Origin: Areca catechu | Taxonomy: Eukaryota > Streptophyta > Magnoliopsida > Arecales > Arecaceae | Length of the DNA: 64,000 nucleotides | Reading direction: 5' to 3' | NCBI GenBank assembly: GCA_021397845.1 | Contig: CM038038.1 | Span: 68,246,748 to 68,310,747, forward strand | Shown here: one piece after another, positions 10,490 through 21,121 of the stretch | Position numbering within the stretch: position 1 is the first letter of the stretch | Layout of the letters: the number at the start of each line of letters is the position of its first letter | Notes under the pieces: model-generated | What the model saw: the letters and a program-made list of their open reading frames with translations, nothing else | What the model was told of the DNA's origin: nothing | The model's database searches: none | Position numbers and translations under genes: made by a program

Positions 10490-11466
10490 TGGAGTAAAGG
10501 ACTTGAGGTTAAAAGAAAAATAAGTTGAGCAAGAGAAAGAAAATATAAGTACAGAACATGATGAGTTACCAAAAGATTGGAGGTATATACATTCTCATTC
10601 TAAAGAATTAATTATTGGTGATCCCTCACAAGGAGTAAGAACTAGATCATCTTTTAGAGACCCCTTTGATTACTTAGCATTTGTTTTTCAAGTTAAACCT
10701 AATTGCATTGAGGAAGCTGAAAATGATCCATATTTGATGATGGCTATGCAGGAAGAATTTAATCAATTTGAAATAAACAATGTATGGACCTTAGTAGCTA
10801 GATCTAAGAAACATCCCGTCATAGGTTCAAAATGGGTTTTTAGAAATAAATTAGATGACAAAGGTAATGTAGTTAGAAACAAAGCTAGGTTAGTTGCTAA
10901 AGGATATAATCAAGAAGAATGAATAGTTTTTGATAAAATTTATGCACCTATTGTAAGATTCAGGAATCCTAAAGTATGGTATAAGAGGTTAAGCAAATTT
11001 TTTTAGAAAACGATTTCAAAAAATGTAAAATAGATACAAATTTATTTATCAAAAGAAAAGAAGATGAGTTATTAGTTGTACAGATATATGTTGATGATAT
11101 AATCTTTGATGTAACTAATGAAACTTTATGTAAAGAATTTGACAAGCTAATGCAAGAAGAATTTGAAGTGAGCATGATGGGTGAATTCACTTTCTTTCTT
11201 GGATTACAAATCAAACAAACAAAGTAAGGGATATTCATCAATCAAACAAAGTACATCAAATAATTATTGAGAAAGTTTGGGATGGAATTTGTAAAAGAAA
11301 TTGGCACACCCATGAGCCCAACCTGCAAACTTGACAAAGATGAGGAAGGTAACAAAGTAGATCAAAAATTATATCGAGGTATGATCGGATATTTACTTTA
11401 TTTAATTGTAAGTAGACTTGATATACTGTTTAGTGTTTGTATATGTGCAAGATTTCAATCTAATCC
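10490..11466 (+). pseudogene. pol: Reverse transcriptase of element A with internal deletion
   Basis: RT begins with EEFNQFEINNVWTLV and WVFRNKLDDKGNVVRNKARLVAKGYNQEE (about 10746-10920). After a short degraded piece the sequence jumps at about 10965 from the VRF position to a PKVWYKRLSKFF segment. The FLNG/YGLKQ part of the RT palm is therefore missing. The YVDD box survives at 11087-11098. The tail (KLDKDEEGNKVDQKLY, YLIVSRLDILFSVCICARFQSNP) ends at 11466, where an unrelated LTR begins. RNase H is absent. Confidence 0.8.
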
Positions 11467-13229
11467 TACCGAGCTTACTTATTTGACTAGGACTTTTCCC
11501 GGTAGCTTTTCTTTCTTTAGCAACCTTTTTTCCTTTACTGGAACCCCTACTCTCCTATAGGTCACTAGGGATCTCTCTGAATCTTCTCTCAGAATTTGAT
11601 TATCCTTCATATATCTCTTTCTAGGCTCTTGTCTTAAAATAACAAGCATTGTCTTAAAGAGGATTTTTTGTCCTAAGAAAAGGATGAGATATAGAAAGAT
11701 TTCTTTCGGATTATTTTTTATATTTTTGGCATCAGAATATTGATGCCTTTTATACTAAGTGAGGGGATGCCTGATAAACCTTTTCCTTAGCCATTGATAT
11801 GATTTTCTAATGATCAGATAGGACCCTTCAAGCAGAATGAGTCCCTTTGATGAAAGGTCTTATCATGAAATGTCATATGACTACGCCAAGAGACATATAT
11901 GTCTCTTCAATTTTCTAGCAATTTTTTCACTTGCCATGTAGCAAGCAATGGGTTAAAATTGGGCTAAAGGACTTGGGATTCCAATGGATGTATCGGAGAA
12001 CCAGAAGCATTTAAGTAGGACTTCTAGATTTAAGATTGCACACCATATATTAAGGGATGTGTCCTTTCATTTTGTGCACCACAATTCTTCCATGCCAAAT
12101 CTATCTTTTGACAGGTCAAGTCCAATCCAAATGGGTGTGGAGATAAGGTAGAGTAGCCTAGCATTTATCTAGAATAAGTGATTAAGTGGCATTAGGACTC
12201 TTGGTTCTTCTACGTCCCTTAATCTTGGCACATGCCAAACATGGTACCAAGAGTCCAATCCCACTTGGACTCTTCGATAATTCAAAGATAATGCTTAATT
12301 AATTCTAGATAAATATAGATAAATGCTATCCCAATCATGACTCAATCATATCTAAATTTTACTTAAATTGGTTAGTCCAAATAGTAAGGAAACTGACCTA
12401 ATTCAATTAGGATAGGAGTTAGGTTAGCATGTATATGCTAGTATGCAAATTAGCTAGTCTATTAGGATTCAAGGGTCCTAACCAAAATCTAATTGACTTT
12501 CTTGATCAATTTCCTAGCATGTGTGACCTTTTGGGCTCCACATCTAACTAGTAGTAGGTTCAGGTCCAAACTGTTTCGATATAATCAAAATTGATTGACC
12601 TAATTAGGTCAAATTGAGCTGTCCCAAGTTAGTTAATTCGAACTAATTTTCTAATTGACTCATGAATCCAACCAATTTGATTCATGAAAACCTACAAGAA
12701 ATGATTGATGTCTAGCAACATATCATGCCTATCCGAAAGATGAGGAATTTAGTAGAAATTATCAAAATATCCTTCAATAGAAAGTTACTGCGTAATTCAA
12801 TCCTTCAATCTCCCTTTATTTCAAATAAGTGATGGGTATGGAGAATTATCAAACCCTAGTACTTAATCCTTTTGAATCTCATTTTGATAATGAAGATTCG
12901 ATCGATGAAAGATTAGATTCCTATCTAATCTCATCCTACTTTGATTAAAGACTTCCTGAGTCAATAATCGAAGAGATTATATGGGATAAGTCCTTCTCTT
13001 ACTAGGAATGAACAGTTCCTTGTTGATCCACCATATCCTTCATGTACAATCCACCATATCCGAGAATAACCTATACATGACTCTTTGTCATGACTATGAA
13101 CCAAAACATGACTTTATGTGCATAAGGAATCATGGTGATCTCGGGTCCAAGGATCACTTGCACAACTCCCACTATGAGACCATCTTTTGATAAGTAGTAA
13201 GACCTTCATAAGTGAATCAGTTTAGTGAT
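11467..13229 (-). mobile_element. M-family LTR fragment R2, left part
   Basis: The sequence is collinear with 2311-4085 of the M LTR, starting at the shared TA(C/T)CGAGCTT(G/A)(C/T)TTATTTGACTAGGA. The first 100 bp of the M copy are absent, so the left end is truncated and fused to A's pol. It breaks at 13229 where S is inserted and resumes at 23882. It has the same orientation as R1. No gene is present; frames at 13008-13190 are chance. Confidence 0.75.
13225..13229 (+). other. Target-site duplication of S, left copy (GTGAT)
   Basis: The five bases before S are GTGAT and the five after are GTGAA. The uninterrupted homologue R1 reads CAGTGAAC here, so GTGAA is ancestral and the left copy has one substitution. 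Confidence 0.75.
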
Positions 13230-14779
13230 TGTTGACTTTAGTCCTTGATTTTGATGACTAACAAAATGTTGAGTATATGTTTTATACTAATGTTTCAATT
13301 GTAGTTATGAATTTCAGGATATAGGCATTTCAAATTTTCAATATAAAAGTATCAACGGCACTCATTGAAGCTAAGCAATTTTCAGTATATAAGAAGCCTT
13401 CTAATCTTGAAAAAGCCTTAAAATAGGTCAATCTGGGCTTTATAAAGAAGGTATTGAAGTTTTATTGAAGAACATATTGAATTTTGAAGGTTGGCACAAG
13501 TTTTGTTGAGTGGCAGAGTCAAGTGTCGACTCATGGCATGCAAGGTGTTGACACCTCAGAATGACTAGCACGTAGAAATCTCCTCGGCACATTTTGAGTC
13601 GACTCACAGAAGTCAAGTGTCGACTCATAAAGAAGTTAGGTGTTGACTCACAGAAACCAAGTGTCGACTCATAAAGAAGTTAGGTGTTGACTCACAGAAA
13701 CCAAGTGTCGACTCATGGCCTGAAAAAAATGAATATACATAACTATGCCATTTTGAAATGTTTTTTGTCAGGTGTCGACTCAGAAGACTCAAGTGTCGAC
13801 TCACATAGTTCAAGTATCGACTCACATGGTTTAAGTGTCAACTCATAGTCTAAGAACAGAACCAGAAGTTTATACCTTAAGTCGACTCATGCTGATCCAA
13901 GTGTCGACTTATGAAGTCTGAAGTGTCGACTTATGAACAAACTCAAGTGCGACTCACGGGTTCTGACAGCAATAACGATTATAATTTTTGAGAGCCAGAT
14001 TTGAACTCTACAAGCTTCAAACGGCTAGTTTTGTTTTACCAATGGTTATAAACCATTTTTTGAAAGTTTTTGAAGTATTTAAGCCTCACCAAATTTATTC
14101 ATGAAGTCTAACTCACAAGAGACGACATTCCTTGAGAACTTCACTTCCAAAGTCAAAAAGAGAGCAAAGGAGAAGATTCTCACTAAAAAAGCTTCCAAGC
14201 CTTCAAATCAGCATTTCAAAAGTGGTGTTTGAAGTAATTCCAAAGAGAAGACAAGTTAAGCAATTATCAAGAGCATCAAAACTTCTACTTTCTATTCTTT
14301 AAGAGAGTTTGCTTTTGCTTTATTCTTGTATCTCTGATTTTATTTATTGTGACTAGTTTCAAGGATATTTGAAACTAGGTGTTAGGTCCTTTCAAGCCTT
14401 GAATTGGAATCCAAGCCTAGGTTGGCTTGAGAAAAGGTTGTTGGTTAGCTTAAGTGAGAAAATCAACTTTGGGTTTGACTTATGAGCCCTTGAAAACAAG
14501 TTGGCTGTAATCTAGGTTGATTATAGTGAAATTTTCAAGGGGTAGCTTGGGAAGTGGATGTAGGTGCTTGGTATGCACCGAACTACTATAAATCTTTGTA
14601 TTTATGTGTGCATTTTTTGCTCTCTTGCATTTGCTGCTTATATTCATAGCATTGCATCTTATTCATTGTATGCTCATTTGCATTGCTTCACAAACATTTT
14701 AAAGTGCTGCACATATTTACTTTAATTTTTTAAAGAAATCCAATTCATCCCCCCTCTTGGGTTGCTATGCTGGACAACA
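13230..14779 (+). mobile_element. 5' LTR of S
   Basis: The LTR is 1550 bp, from TGTTGACTTTAG to GCTGGACAACA. About sixteen (A/G)GTGTCGACTCA-like units lie between 13525 and 13965, many carrying the palindrome GTCGAC. A 44-bp tandem duplication (13631-13674, 13675-13718) makes this LTR longer than the 3' copy. The 3' end has the CCCCTCTTGGGTTGCTATGC block shared with other Sirevirus LTRs here. Minus-strand frames in this area are repeat artefacts. Confidence 0.9.
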
Positions 14780-14781
14780 AG

Positions 14782-14793
14782 TGGTATTAGAGC
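14782..14793 (+). other. Primer-binding site of S
   Basis: TGGTATTAGAGC, two bases after the 5' LTR, differs by one base from the initiator-Met PBS TGGTATCAGAGC. Confidence 0.85.
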
Positions 14794-14839
14794 TTGATAC
14801 TCAGCATATTGGTCTAATGATCTTGAGTCAAAGATCTAA

Positions 14840-15790
14840 ATGGCAGTCCAAATTGGTGTTGGAATTGTCGAGGGTCAAGTCTCAAACCGTTCTTCCTTGT
14901 TTAATGGCACAAATTATATATATTGAAAAACATGCATGCGCATTTATATTCAAGCCATTGATTATAACATTTGAAGGACTATTGTTAAAGGTCCTCATCA
15001 GCCTTTCATCTTGATTAATGGCATTCCCACTCCCAAATTGGAAGATGATTGGGATGAAAATGATATTAAGCAAGTTGAGCTTAATGCTAAGGTTATGAAT
15101 TTTCTATTTTGTGCATTAGATCCATTTGAATTCAATAGAATTTCAAATTGTCTCTCTGCCAAGAAAATATGGGATACACTTGAAGCTATCCATGAGGGTA
15201 CTTATCAAGTGAAAACTATCAAAGTTAACATGCTCATTCATACATATGAAATATTTTAAATGGAACCATCTGAATCTATTAGTAAAATTTATACTAGATT
15301 CACTAATATTGCGAATGTCATGAGAAGCTTGGGTAAAGTCATTTCTAATGCGAATTAGTGAATAAAATTCTCAGGTCACTTCTTTCATCATGGGATCCAA
15401 AGGTGACATCAATTAAAAAAGCTAAGGATGTCAACACTTTACCTCTTGAGCAACTTCTTGGATCTCTCATGATATATGAACTGTCACTAAAACAAAATGT
15501 TGCGGACAATGACAAAAAGAAGAAGACCATAGCATTCAAGTCCACAATCAAGGATGATTAAAGTGATGATTCTGATGAAAAAGATGAAATGGCTCTCATC
15601 TCAAGGAAGTTTAAGAGATTCATGAAAAAGAAAAAGGACAGTTTCAAGAAGAAGCCTTAAAAGGAAGAGACTAGTAAAGAAAAAGAGAAAGAATGGGAGC
15701 AACTCACTTGCTTTGAGTGCAAGAAATCCGGCCACTTTAAGTTGGACTGCCCCTACTCAAAAAGAGCAGAAGGAAATTAAGAAAGAAAGC
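14840..15790 (+). pseudogene. gag: gag (capsid and zinc knuckle) of S
   Basis: The ATG at 14840 (MAVQIGVGIVEGQ) fits the gag starts of A and C. A TGA replaces the Trp codon near 14922, and further stops interrupt the frame (for example near 15257). Recognisable parts are SSLFNGTNYIY, the KKIWDTLEAIHEGTYQVKT segment (15160-15220), and LLSSWDPKVTSIKKAKDV (15375-15430). Acidic and Lys-rich stretches precede an intact CX2CX4HX4C knuckle, CFECKKSGHFKLDC, at 15709-15750. The family role is RNA packaging and particle assembly. Confidence 0.8.
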
Positions 15791-15791
15791 A

Positions 15792-16325
15792 ATGATATCA
15801 ACCTGGAGCGAGAGTGAGAACTCGAGTTTGGACAAAGAACAGCAAAAGATTGCAAATTTCTGCTTGATGACTAACGAAGATGAGGTAAGATCTGAATTTG
15901 AAAATGAATTTATTTTCAATGAATTGCATGCTATTTTTGATGAATTGGTGATTGAGTATCAAAAATTTAAAATGAAAAACCAAGAGCTAAGAAAGCAAAA
16001 TTTAGATTTGATTAAAATAAATGATAAGTTTTTGATTGAAAATAATTGTTTACTCAAAGAAAACATAAAGTTACCTGGCAAAATTAACTCTTTAGAAAAA
16101 GAAAAGGTAAATTTGAAAAAGAATAAATCTTTTACAACAACTAAAAAATTTGCTAAAAAAAATCAAGAGCTTTTGCAAGAAAATAAGAAGTACAAAGATG
16201 AACTTGAAAAAGTAAAACCGTTTATTGAAAAATTTATTTATAGTTCTGAAAAACTCAACATATTTTTAAATAATCAAAGAACTGTTTTCAACAAAGCTGG
16301 ATTAGATTTTAGATCACAAAAATAA
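15792..16325 (+). pseudogene. gag: gag C-terminal coiled-coil segment of S
   Basis: The open frame of 177 codons has no stop and is Lys/Glu/Asn-rich with heptad leucines (KINSLEKEKVNLKK, KKNQELLQENKKYKDELEKV), predicting a long coiled coil. An acidic part (SESENSSLDKEQQ; EDEVRSEFENEF) precedes it. It continues gag after the zinc knuckle. The homologous piece in C (59472-59783) and the shorter one in A (8631-8840) share the NKKYK(D/E)E motif or heptads. Coiled-coil gag tails are described for Sireviruses and may mediate Gag-Gag or host-protein contact (inference). Confidence 0.75.
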
Positions 16326-16917
16326 CAAAAATATTTCAAAAATTTCTTTGTGCCTGTTTCGTTTACTATTACTTGTTATTCTTGTGACAAAGTAGGACAT
16401 AAATTATATTTGTATAACAAGAGGAAATTGAATAAAGTTAGAAAAGTTTGGGTTTCAAAAGGAACCATATCCACTAATCCTAAAGGATCAAAGATGACTT
16501 GGATAGCTAAAGTTTTCACCTGATTTGTCATTATAGGTGTGTCTTGCAACCAACAAAAGAAAATTGTGGTATCTCGACAGCGGTTGCTTAAGGCATGTAA
16601 TTGGAGATATGGAGCAGTTTTCATCTTTTGAGTATCAAAATGGTAGAAATGTAACCTTCGATGATAATAGAAAGGGCAAAATCGCCAGCATTGGTAAAGT
16701 CTATATCATCCCCTCTATTTATATAGATAATGTTCTTCTTGTTGATGGCTTAAAACATAATTTACTTAGTATTAGCCAGTTTTGTGACAAAGATTTTAAA
16801 GTTGTTTTTGAATCTTCCATATGCATTATTTCTAGTCTTGATGACAATGGCAATAAGTTTATTGGTCATAGGCATGGAAATATTTACATGATTGATCTTG
16901 ATGATCTACTAGTATAG
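16326..16917 (+). pseudogene. pol: Second zinc-knuckle-like motif and protease of S
   Basis: TCYSCDKVGHKLYLY near 16375-16420 is a CX2CX4HX4C motif with the last Cys changed to Tyr. Then come KVRKVWVSKGT, TNPKGSKMTWIAK, and the protease WYLDSGC with its active Asp at 16576-16578. From 16537 the frame is open for 126 codons and contains GKIASIGKVYIIPSIYIDNVLL, LKHNLLSISQFC and GHRHGNIYMIDLDDL, then stops at 16917. This PR stretch looks intact in itself. Confidence 0.85.
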
Positions 16918-18122
16918 ATTGGTTAATGTCTAGTGGCAATGGAAGCCAAGTTCAATGAAACTAGTTGACTTTGGCATCGTAGACTACAATATGCAAGTAT
17001 GCATTTGCTTTCAAAAATTAATAAAAAGAATCTCATAAAAGATTTGCTAAAACTTAGTTTTGAAAAAGATAAGATTTGTAGTGCTTGCCAACTTGGAAAA
17101 TAAACTAAATCTTCTTTCAAACCTAAAGGAGTTGTCTCTATATCCAGACCTCTAGAAATACTTTATATGGATATCTTTGGACCTACTAGAACAACTAGTT
17201 TGGGAGGTAAGAAGTATGGTCTAGTTATTATGGATGATTTCTCACGTTTTACAAGGGTCATGTTTTTAGCCCATAAAGATGAAACTTTTTTTGCATTCAT
17301 TAAATTTCATAAAAGAGTCTCAAATGAAAAATGTGTTTCAATTATTTGTTTACGAAGTGATCATAATACGAAATTTGAAAATCATGATTTTAAAAAGTTT
17401 TGTAGTAGAAATGGTATTCATCACAACTTTTCTGCACTTAGGATACCTCAATAAAATAGGGTGATAGAAAGAAAAAATAAAATTCTTGAAAAAATGACAT
17501 GTATTATGCTTTGCAAAAATGATTTTCCTAGATATTTTTGGACAGAAGCTATAAATACTGCTTGCTATGCTTTAAATCATGTTTTAATCTGGCCTATTTT
17601 AAAGAAAATACTTTATGAGCTTTGGAAAGGTAGAAAACTTTTAATTAAGTATTTTCATGTTTTTGGAAGCTATTGTTCATTTTAAACAATGGCAAGGACA
17701 ATCTAAGCAAATTTGATGCCAAGTCAGATGGGGGTATCTTTTTATATTACTCTACATCTAGCAAGGCATACATGGTCTTCAACAGAAAAACATTTCTTGT
17801 TGAAGAATCCATCCATGTTGTGTTTGATAAGACTGATAAAAAATCTTCTAGAAAAGAAGATATTCTTGATAATGAAACATGTATTCAAAGAACTAAAAAA
17901 GTGATCAATGAAGAGCCTTCCAAGAAGCAAGATGATAATCAAAATAATAGAGAACAAGTACCAGGAGTTGGTGACTCATCTACACCTAAATTATTACCAA
18001 AAGAATGGAAATATGTTCATAGACATCCCAAAGAATTTATAATTGGTAATCCATCAAAAGAGGTAAGTACTCGTTTCTCATTAAGAAATGTATGTGATTA
18101 TTTAGATTTTTTTTTCAAATAG
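16918..18122 (+). pseudogene. pol: Integrase of S
   Basis: The HHCC region (LWHRRLQYASMHLL...CSACQLGK) has lost its second His (LGHAS is now LQYAS). The catalytic residues remain: Asp in LYMDIFGPTRTTSLGG (about 17165), Asp in LRSDHNTKFEN (about 17355) and Glu in VIERKNKILEKM (about 17465). The frame is open at 17167-17454 and again at 17461-17685 and 17673-18122, broken by stops near 16966, 17101 and 17452 and a frameshift near 17680. The C-terminal part includes FHVFGSYC, SKAYMVFNRKTFLVEESIHVVFD and the acidic linker to RT. Confidence 0.85.
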
Positions 18123-19645
18123 AACCAAAATCTATTGAAGAAGCTGAAAATGATTGTTATTAGATAAATACTATGCAAGATGAACTAAATCAATTTAAAA
18201 GGAATAATGTTTGGACTTTGGTTGAAAGATTTGCTAATGTTTCAATAATTGGTACAAAATAGGTTTTCAAAAATAAACTTGATGAAAATAGAATAATTAC
18301 TAGGAATAAAGCTAGGCTAGTTGCCAAAGGCTACAATCAGGAGGAAGGGATTGATTTTGATGAAATCTTTGCTCCTGTTGCTAGACTTGAGGCAATTAGA
18401 CTATTATTAGCATTTGCATGTTTTGTGGATTTTAAACTATTTCAAATGGATATCAAAAGTACTTTCCTAAATGGATTATTGAGGAAGAAGTTTATGTAGA
18501 TCAGCCCCCTGGTTTTGCAAAACATGAATTTTTCAATTATATTTTTAAACTTTATAAAGCTTTGTATGGTTTGAAACAAGCTCCAAGAGCTTGGTACGGT
18601 AAATTGAGTTCATTTTTGCTTAAAAATGATTTTTCTAGAGGAAATTTAGATACTATATTATTTTTAAAAAAGAAAAATGATGATCTCTTAGTAGTACAAA
18701 TTTATATTGATGACATTATTTTTGGTGTTACTAATGAACGCTTTGTCAAGAGTTTGCAAAGTTAATATAGGGAGAGTTCGAGATGAGCATGATGGGAGAG
18801 CTCAATTTTTTTCTCGGATTACAGATCAAGTAAACAAAAGAGGAAATCTTCATCAACCAAGCTAAGTATACAAGAGAAATCCTAAAGAAGTTTGTAATGG
18901 AGAATACCAGATCATTAGGTACGTCTATGAGCTCCTCTTATAAACTTGACGAAGATGAATCAGGTAAGAATGTTGATCAAAAGTTATGTAAAGGTATCAT
19001 TGGTTCATTATTATATTTGACTGTAAGTAGATCAGATAAATGTTCAGTGTATGTATGTGTGCAAGATATCAGTCTGCTCCTAAAGAGTTTTATTTGTTGG
19101 CTGTTAAACGCATACTTAGATACTTATCTGGCATTATAGATATTGGACTTTGGTATTTTAGAGATTTATCATTTGAATTGATTGCATATTTTGATGCTGA
19201 TTTTGCTGGGTGTAAACTTGATAGAAAAAGTACAAGTGGAACTTGTCAATTTTTTGAAGTTAATTTAATTTCATGGAATAGTAAGAAATAGAATTCAGTT
19301 GCTTTATCTATGGCGGAAGCCAAATATATAGTAGCTAGAAGTTATTATGCTCAAATCCTATGGATCAAACAACTCGAGAATTTTGGCATCAAATTAACTA
19401 AGACACCAATAAGATGTGATAATACTAGTACAATTAATTTGACCAAAAATCTTATTCAACACTTAAGAAGCAAACATATTGAAATAAGACATCATTTTAT
19501 AAGAGTTCATGTGCAAAACTCTAATGTGTTGCTTGAATTTGTTTGTATTGATAGTCAATTAGCTGGTATTTTCACAAAATCCCTGAGTGAAGAAAGATTT
19601 TACATGATTAGGAGAGAGTTAGGTATTATCCATCCCTTTGTGTAG
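18123..19645 (+). pseudogene. pol: Reverse transcriptase and RNase H of S
   Basis: RT landmarks are NNVWTLVERF, ARLVAKGYNQEEGIDFDE (about 18310), LFQMDIKSTFLNG (about 18440), LYGLKQAPRAWYGKL (18560-18604) and YIDD at 18703-18714. Stops occur near 18163 and 18260, and frameshifts near 18482 and 18765. RNase H shows IAYFDADFAGCKLDRKSTSGT (about 19180), SMAEAKYI (19309), IRCDNTSTINLTKN (about 19405) and RSKHIEIRHHFIR. The final frame (19310-19645) ends IIHPFV at TAG, the usual end of Sirevirus pol. Confidence 0.88.
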
Positions 19646-19744
19646 AACTCTTTCAAATTTGTTCTTGTGCTTAAAATTATTTCATTTATGTCTTAAACCC
19701 ATCTCTAGAAACCCTATGATTTTTGAAAATTTTTTTGAATTTTT

Positions 19745-19845
19745 TCTTGATTTTCTGGTCAGGTGTCGAGACTTGATTTTTGGCCAAGTGTCGACTCATG
19801 CCAAGTGTCGACACTTGACCAAAATTGAAGTGTCGACTCACGAAC
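19745..19845 (+). promoter_or_regulatory. LTR-type GTCGAC palindrome cluster between pol and ORF3 of S
   Basis: Four (A/C)AAGTGTCGA-type motifs lie within 85 nt: 19761-19775, 19785-19800, 19802-19817 and 19828-19844. The third is a perfect 16-nt palindrome (CAAGTGTCGACACTTG). They match the units repeated in the S LTR. Element C has a diverged cluster at the same position (63290-63360). A cis-regulatory role for the downstream ORF is inference. Confidence 0.55.
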
Positions 19846-20320
19846 GGAAATCTAAGTTTTTAGGACATTTTCTGTTCATTCCGTAGCCACCTGTCCTTTG
19901 CCTTTCCTCTGCCCTAGTGGTCCCCCAACCTGATTTTGGTCCTAGAACAGTGATCTTCCATTATTGTCCTCAATTTTTTGATAATTTCCTCGCTTTCCCC
20001 TTTCATTTTATCCATTTTTCACTGACTTTTCCATGATTTTTTAGTGCATTTTGGCCCGATTCTCATGCACTCCCTCTCCTTCGGTCCGTTCTTAATTTCT
20101 TGTAGTTCGGCCTGTGTTTTTGTTGGATTTATCTATGTTCACTCTTCTTCAAACCTTTCCCTCTCGTTTCGGTCCACTCTTTGGTCGATTGTAACTTGGA
20201 TTCACTCCTTCCCACTGATTTCTCCCTCTTTGGTCCACATCAAACCCAATCATCCCTCTCTTTTCTTTGGCCTTCTCCCATTCACCCGTTCCTTTCTTTG
20301 TCCTTCCCTCTATTGGTGTT
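19846..20320 (+). other. Pyrimidine-rich spacer before ORF3 of S
   Basis: About 475 nt rich in C and T on the plus strand, with TTTCCCTCTC-like runs and no long frame that looks coding. It could serve as a leader for the third ORF. I see no defined motif beyond base composition. Confidence 0.45.
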
Positions 20321-21121
20321 ATGGGACCCCACAAACAAGTTGTCTCTAAGAAGAGGTTGAGCCAAGGTTCTATCGAAAGGAGAACCAAGGCTCGATGTGA
20401 CCCTGCCAGAGGTCAGCAACATGAGCAGGAGAGAGTACCTCCCCCACGGTCCCCTGCTGCAGAGAGAGTGTTGGGGAAGATCATCGCAGCTAGACGCCGA
20501 GTTGACTTGGAGTTCTTCGATCGTGAGGGTTTTCATCTTGGAAAGATTCTTGGAGCAGCTAGTTTGACCTCCTTCAGCACCATGATGGAGAAGTATTATC
20601 CCCATCTCATCAGAGAGTTTTATGGGAGTCTAGCTACTAGTGGATTGATGTGGAGCACTACAGTTAGAGGCGCGGTGATTCTAGTATCCGAGGATATATT
20701 GAGCAGAGTCTGGGACATTTCTCGTCATGGGATTGCTACTACGTGTGTTGGAGATAGAGAGGTGGCATTTCAGTGCATATTGGAGAGAGATGATGTACGC
20801 GGTGTGACTACTGTCACCGCGAATCAGTTATCAGTCGAGATGCACCTCCTTCATCACTTCATTGCGAGGATACTTCTGCCGAAGACTAGTTGCTTTGACT
20901 TTATCACAGAGCGAGAGCTTATGCTGATGGTCTGCCTCACACAGAGGACTGCCATCAACATCCCATCCTTGATGATGAGCCAGATGGGAGAGGCTGCGAC
21001 TCAGCATCGTTTGTGTCTACCGTACGGGATGGGTATGAATTGTCTACTTAGAGTTTACCATGGTCCTTTGGAGGAGGAGGCTTCCAAGGATATACTTCAC
21101 ATTGATATGTACGACGAGTGA
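20321..21121 (+). CDS. ORF3 (env-like position) of S
   Basis: The ATG at 20321 (MGPHKQVVSKKRL) is chosen because C's copy begins with the equivalent MGPRKQV at 63553; an upstream non-ATG extension to 20267 is pyrimidine-rich. The frame runs 266 codons. A basic Ser/Arg N-terminus comes first. Then follow VLGKIIAARRRVDLEFFDREGF, REFYGSLATSGLMWSTTVRGAVILVS, EDILSRVWDI and VAFQCILERDDVRG. From memory this resembles the plant-specific 'putative plant transposon protein' family (Pfam Transposase_32, not searched). I see no signal peptide or membrane span in this part, so the label 'env-like' refers only to position. The frame ends earlier than expected; related sequence continues after the stop. 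Confidence 0.7.
   Translation: MGPHKQVVSKKRLSQGSIERRTKARCDPARGQQHEQERVPPPRSPAAERVLGKIIAARRRVDLEFFDREGFHLGKILGAASLTSFSTMMEKYYPHLIREFYGSLATSGLMWSTTVRGAVILVSEDILSRVWDISRHGIATTCVGDREVAFQCILERDDVRGVTTVTANQLSVEMHLLHHFIARILLPKTSCFDFITERELMLMVCLTQRTAINIPSLMMSQMGEAATQHRLCLPYGMGMNCLLRVYHGPLEEEASKDILHIDMYDE

Larger units (their letters stand above)
6099..11466 (+). mobile_element. Element A: 5' part of a Sirevirus-type Ty1/copia retrotransposon
   Basis: It comprises a 5' LTR, PBS, gag with coiled coil, PR, INT and RT in copia order (INT before RT). It ends abruptly within the RT to RNase H linker, where sequence passes directly into an M-family LTR. It lies inside M's pol on the opposite strand. Because the 3' half is missing, no 3' LTR or target duplication can be matched. 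The LTR family is shared with element B (TGTTGA...GATTTTGATGAT...AAAATATTGGAGCATG). Confidence 0.8.

Noticed and set aside
13525..13965. Regularly repeated GTCGACTCA units resembling a CRISPR-like array
   Set aside because: Units are short, irregularly spaced and inside a retrotransposon LTR of a plant genome; they are LTR motifs.
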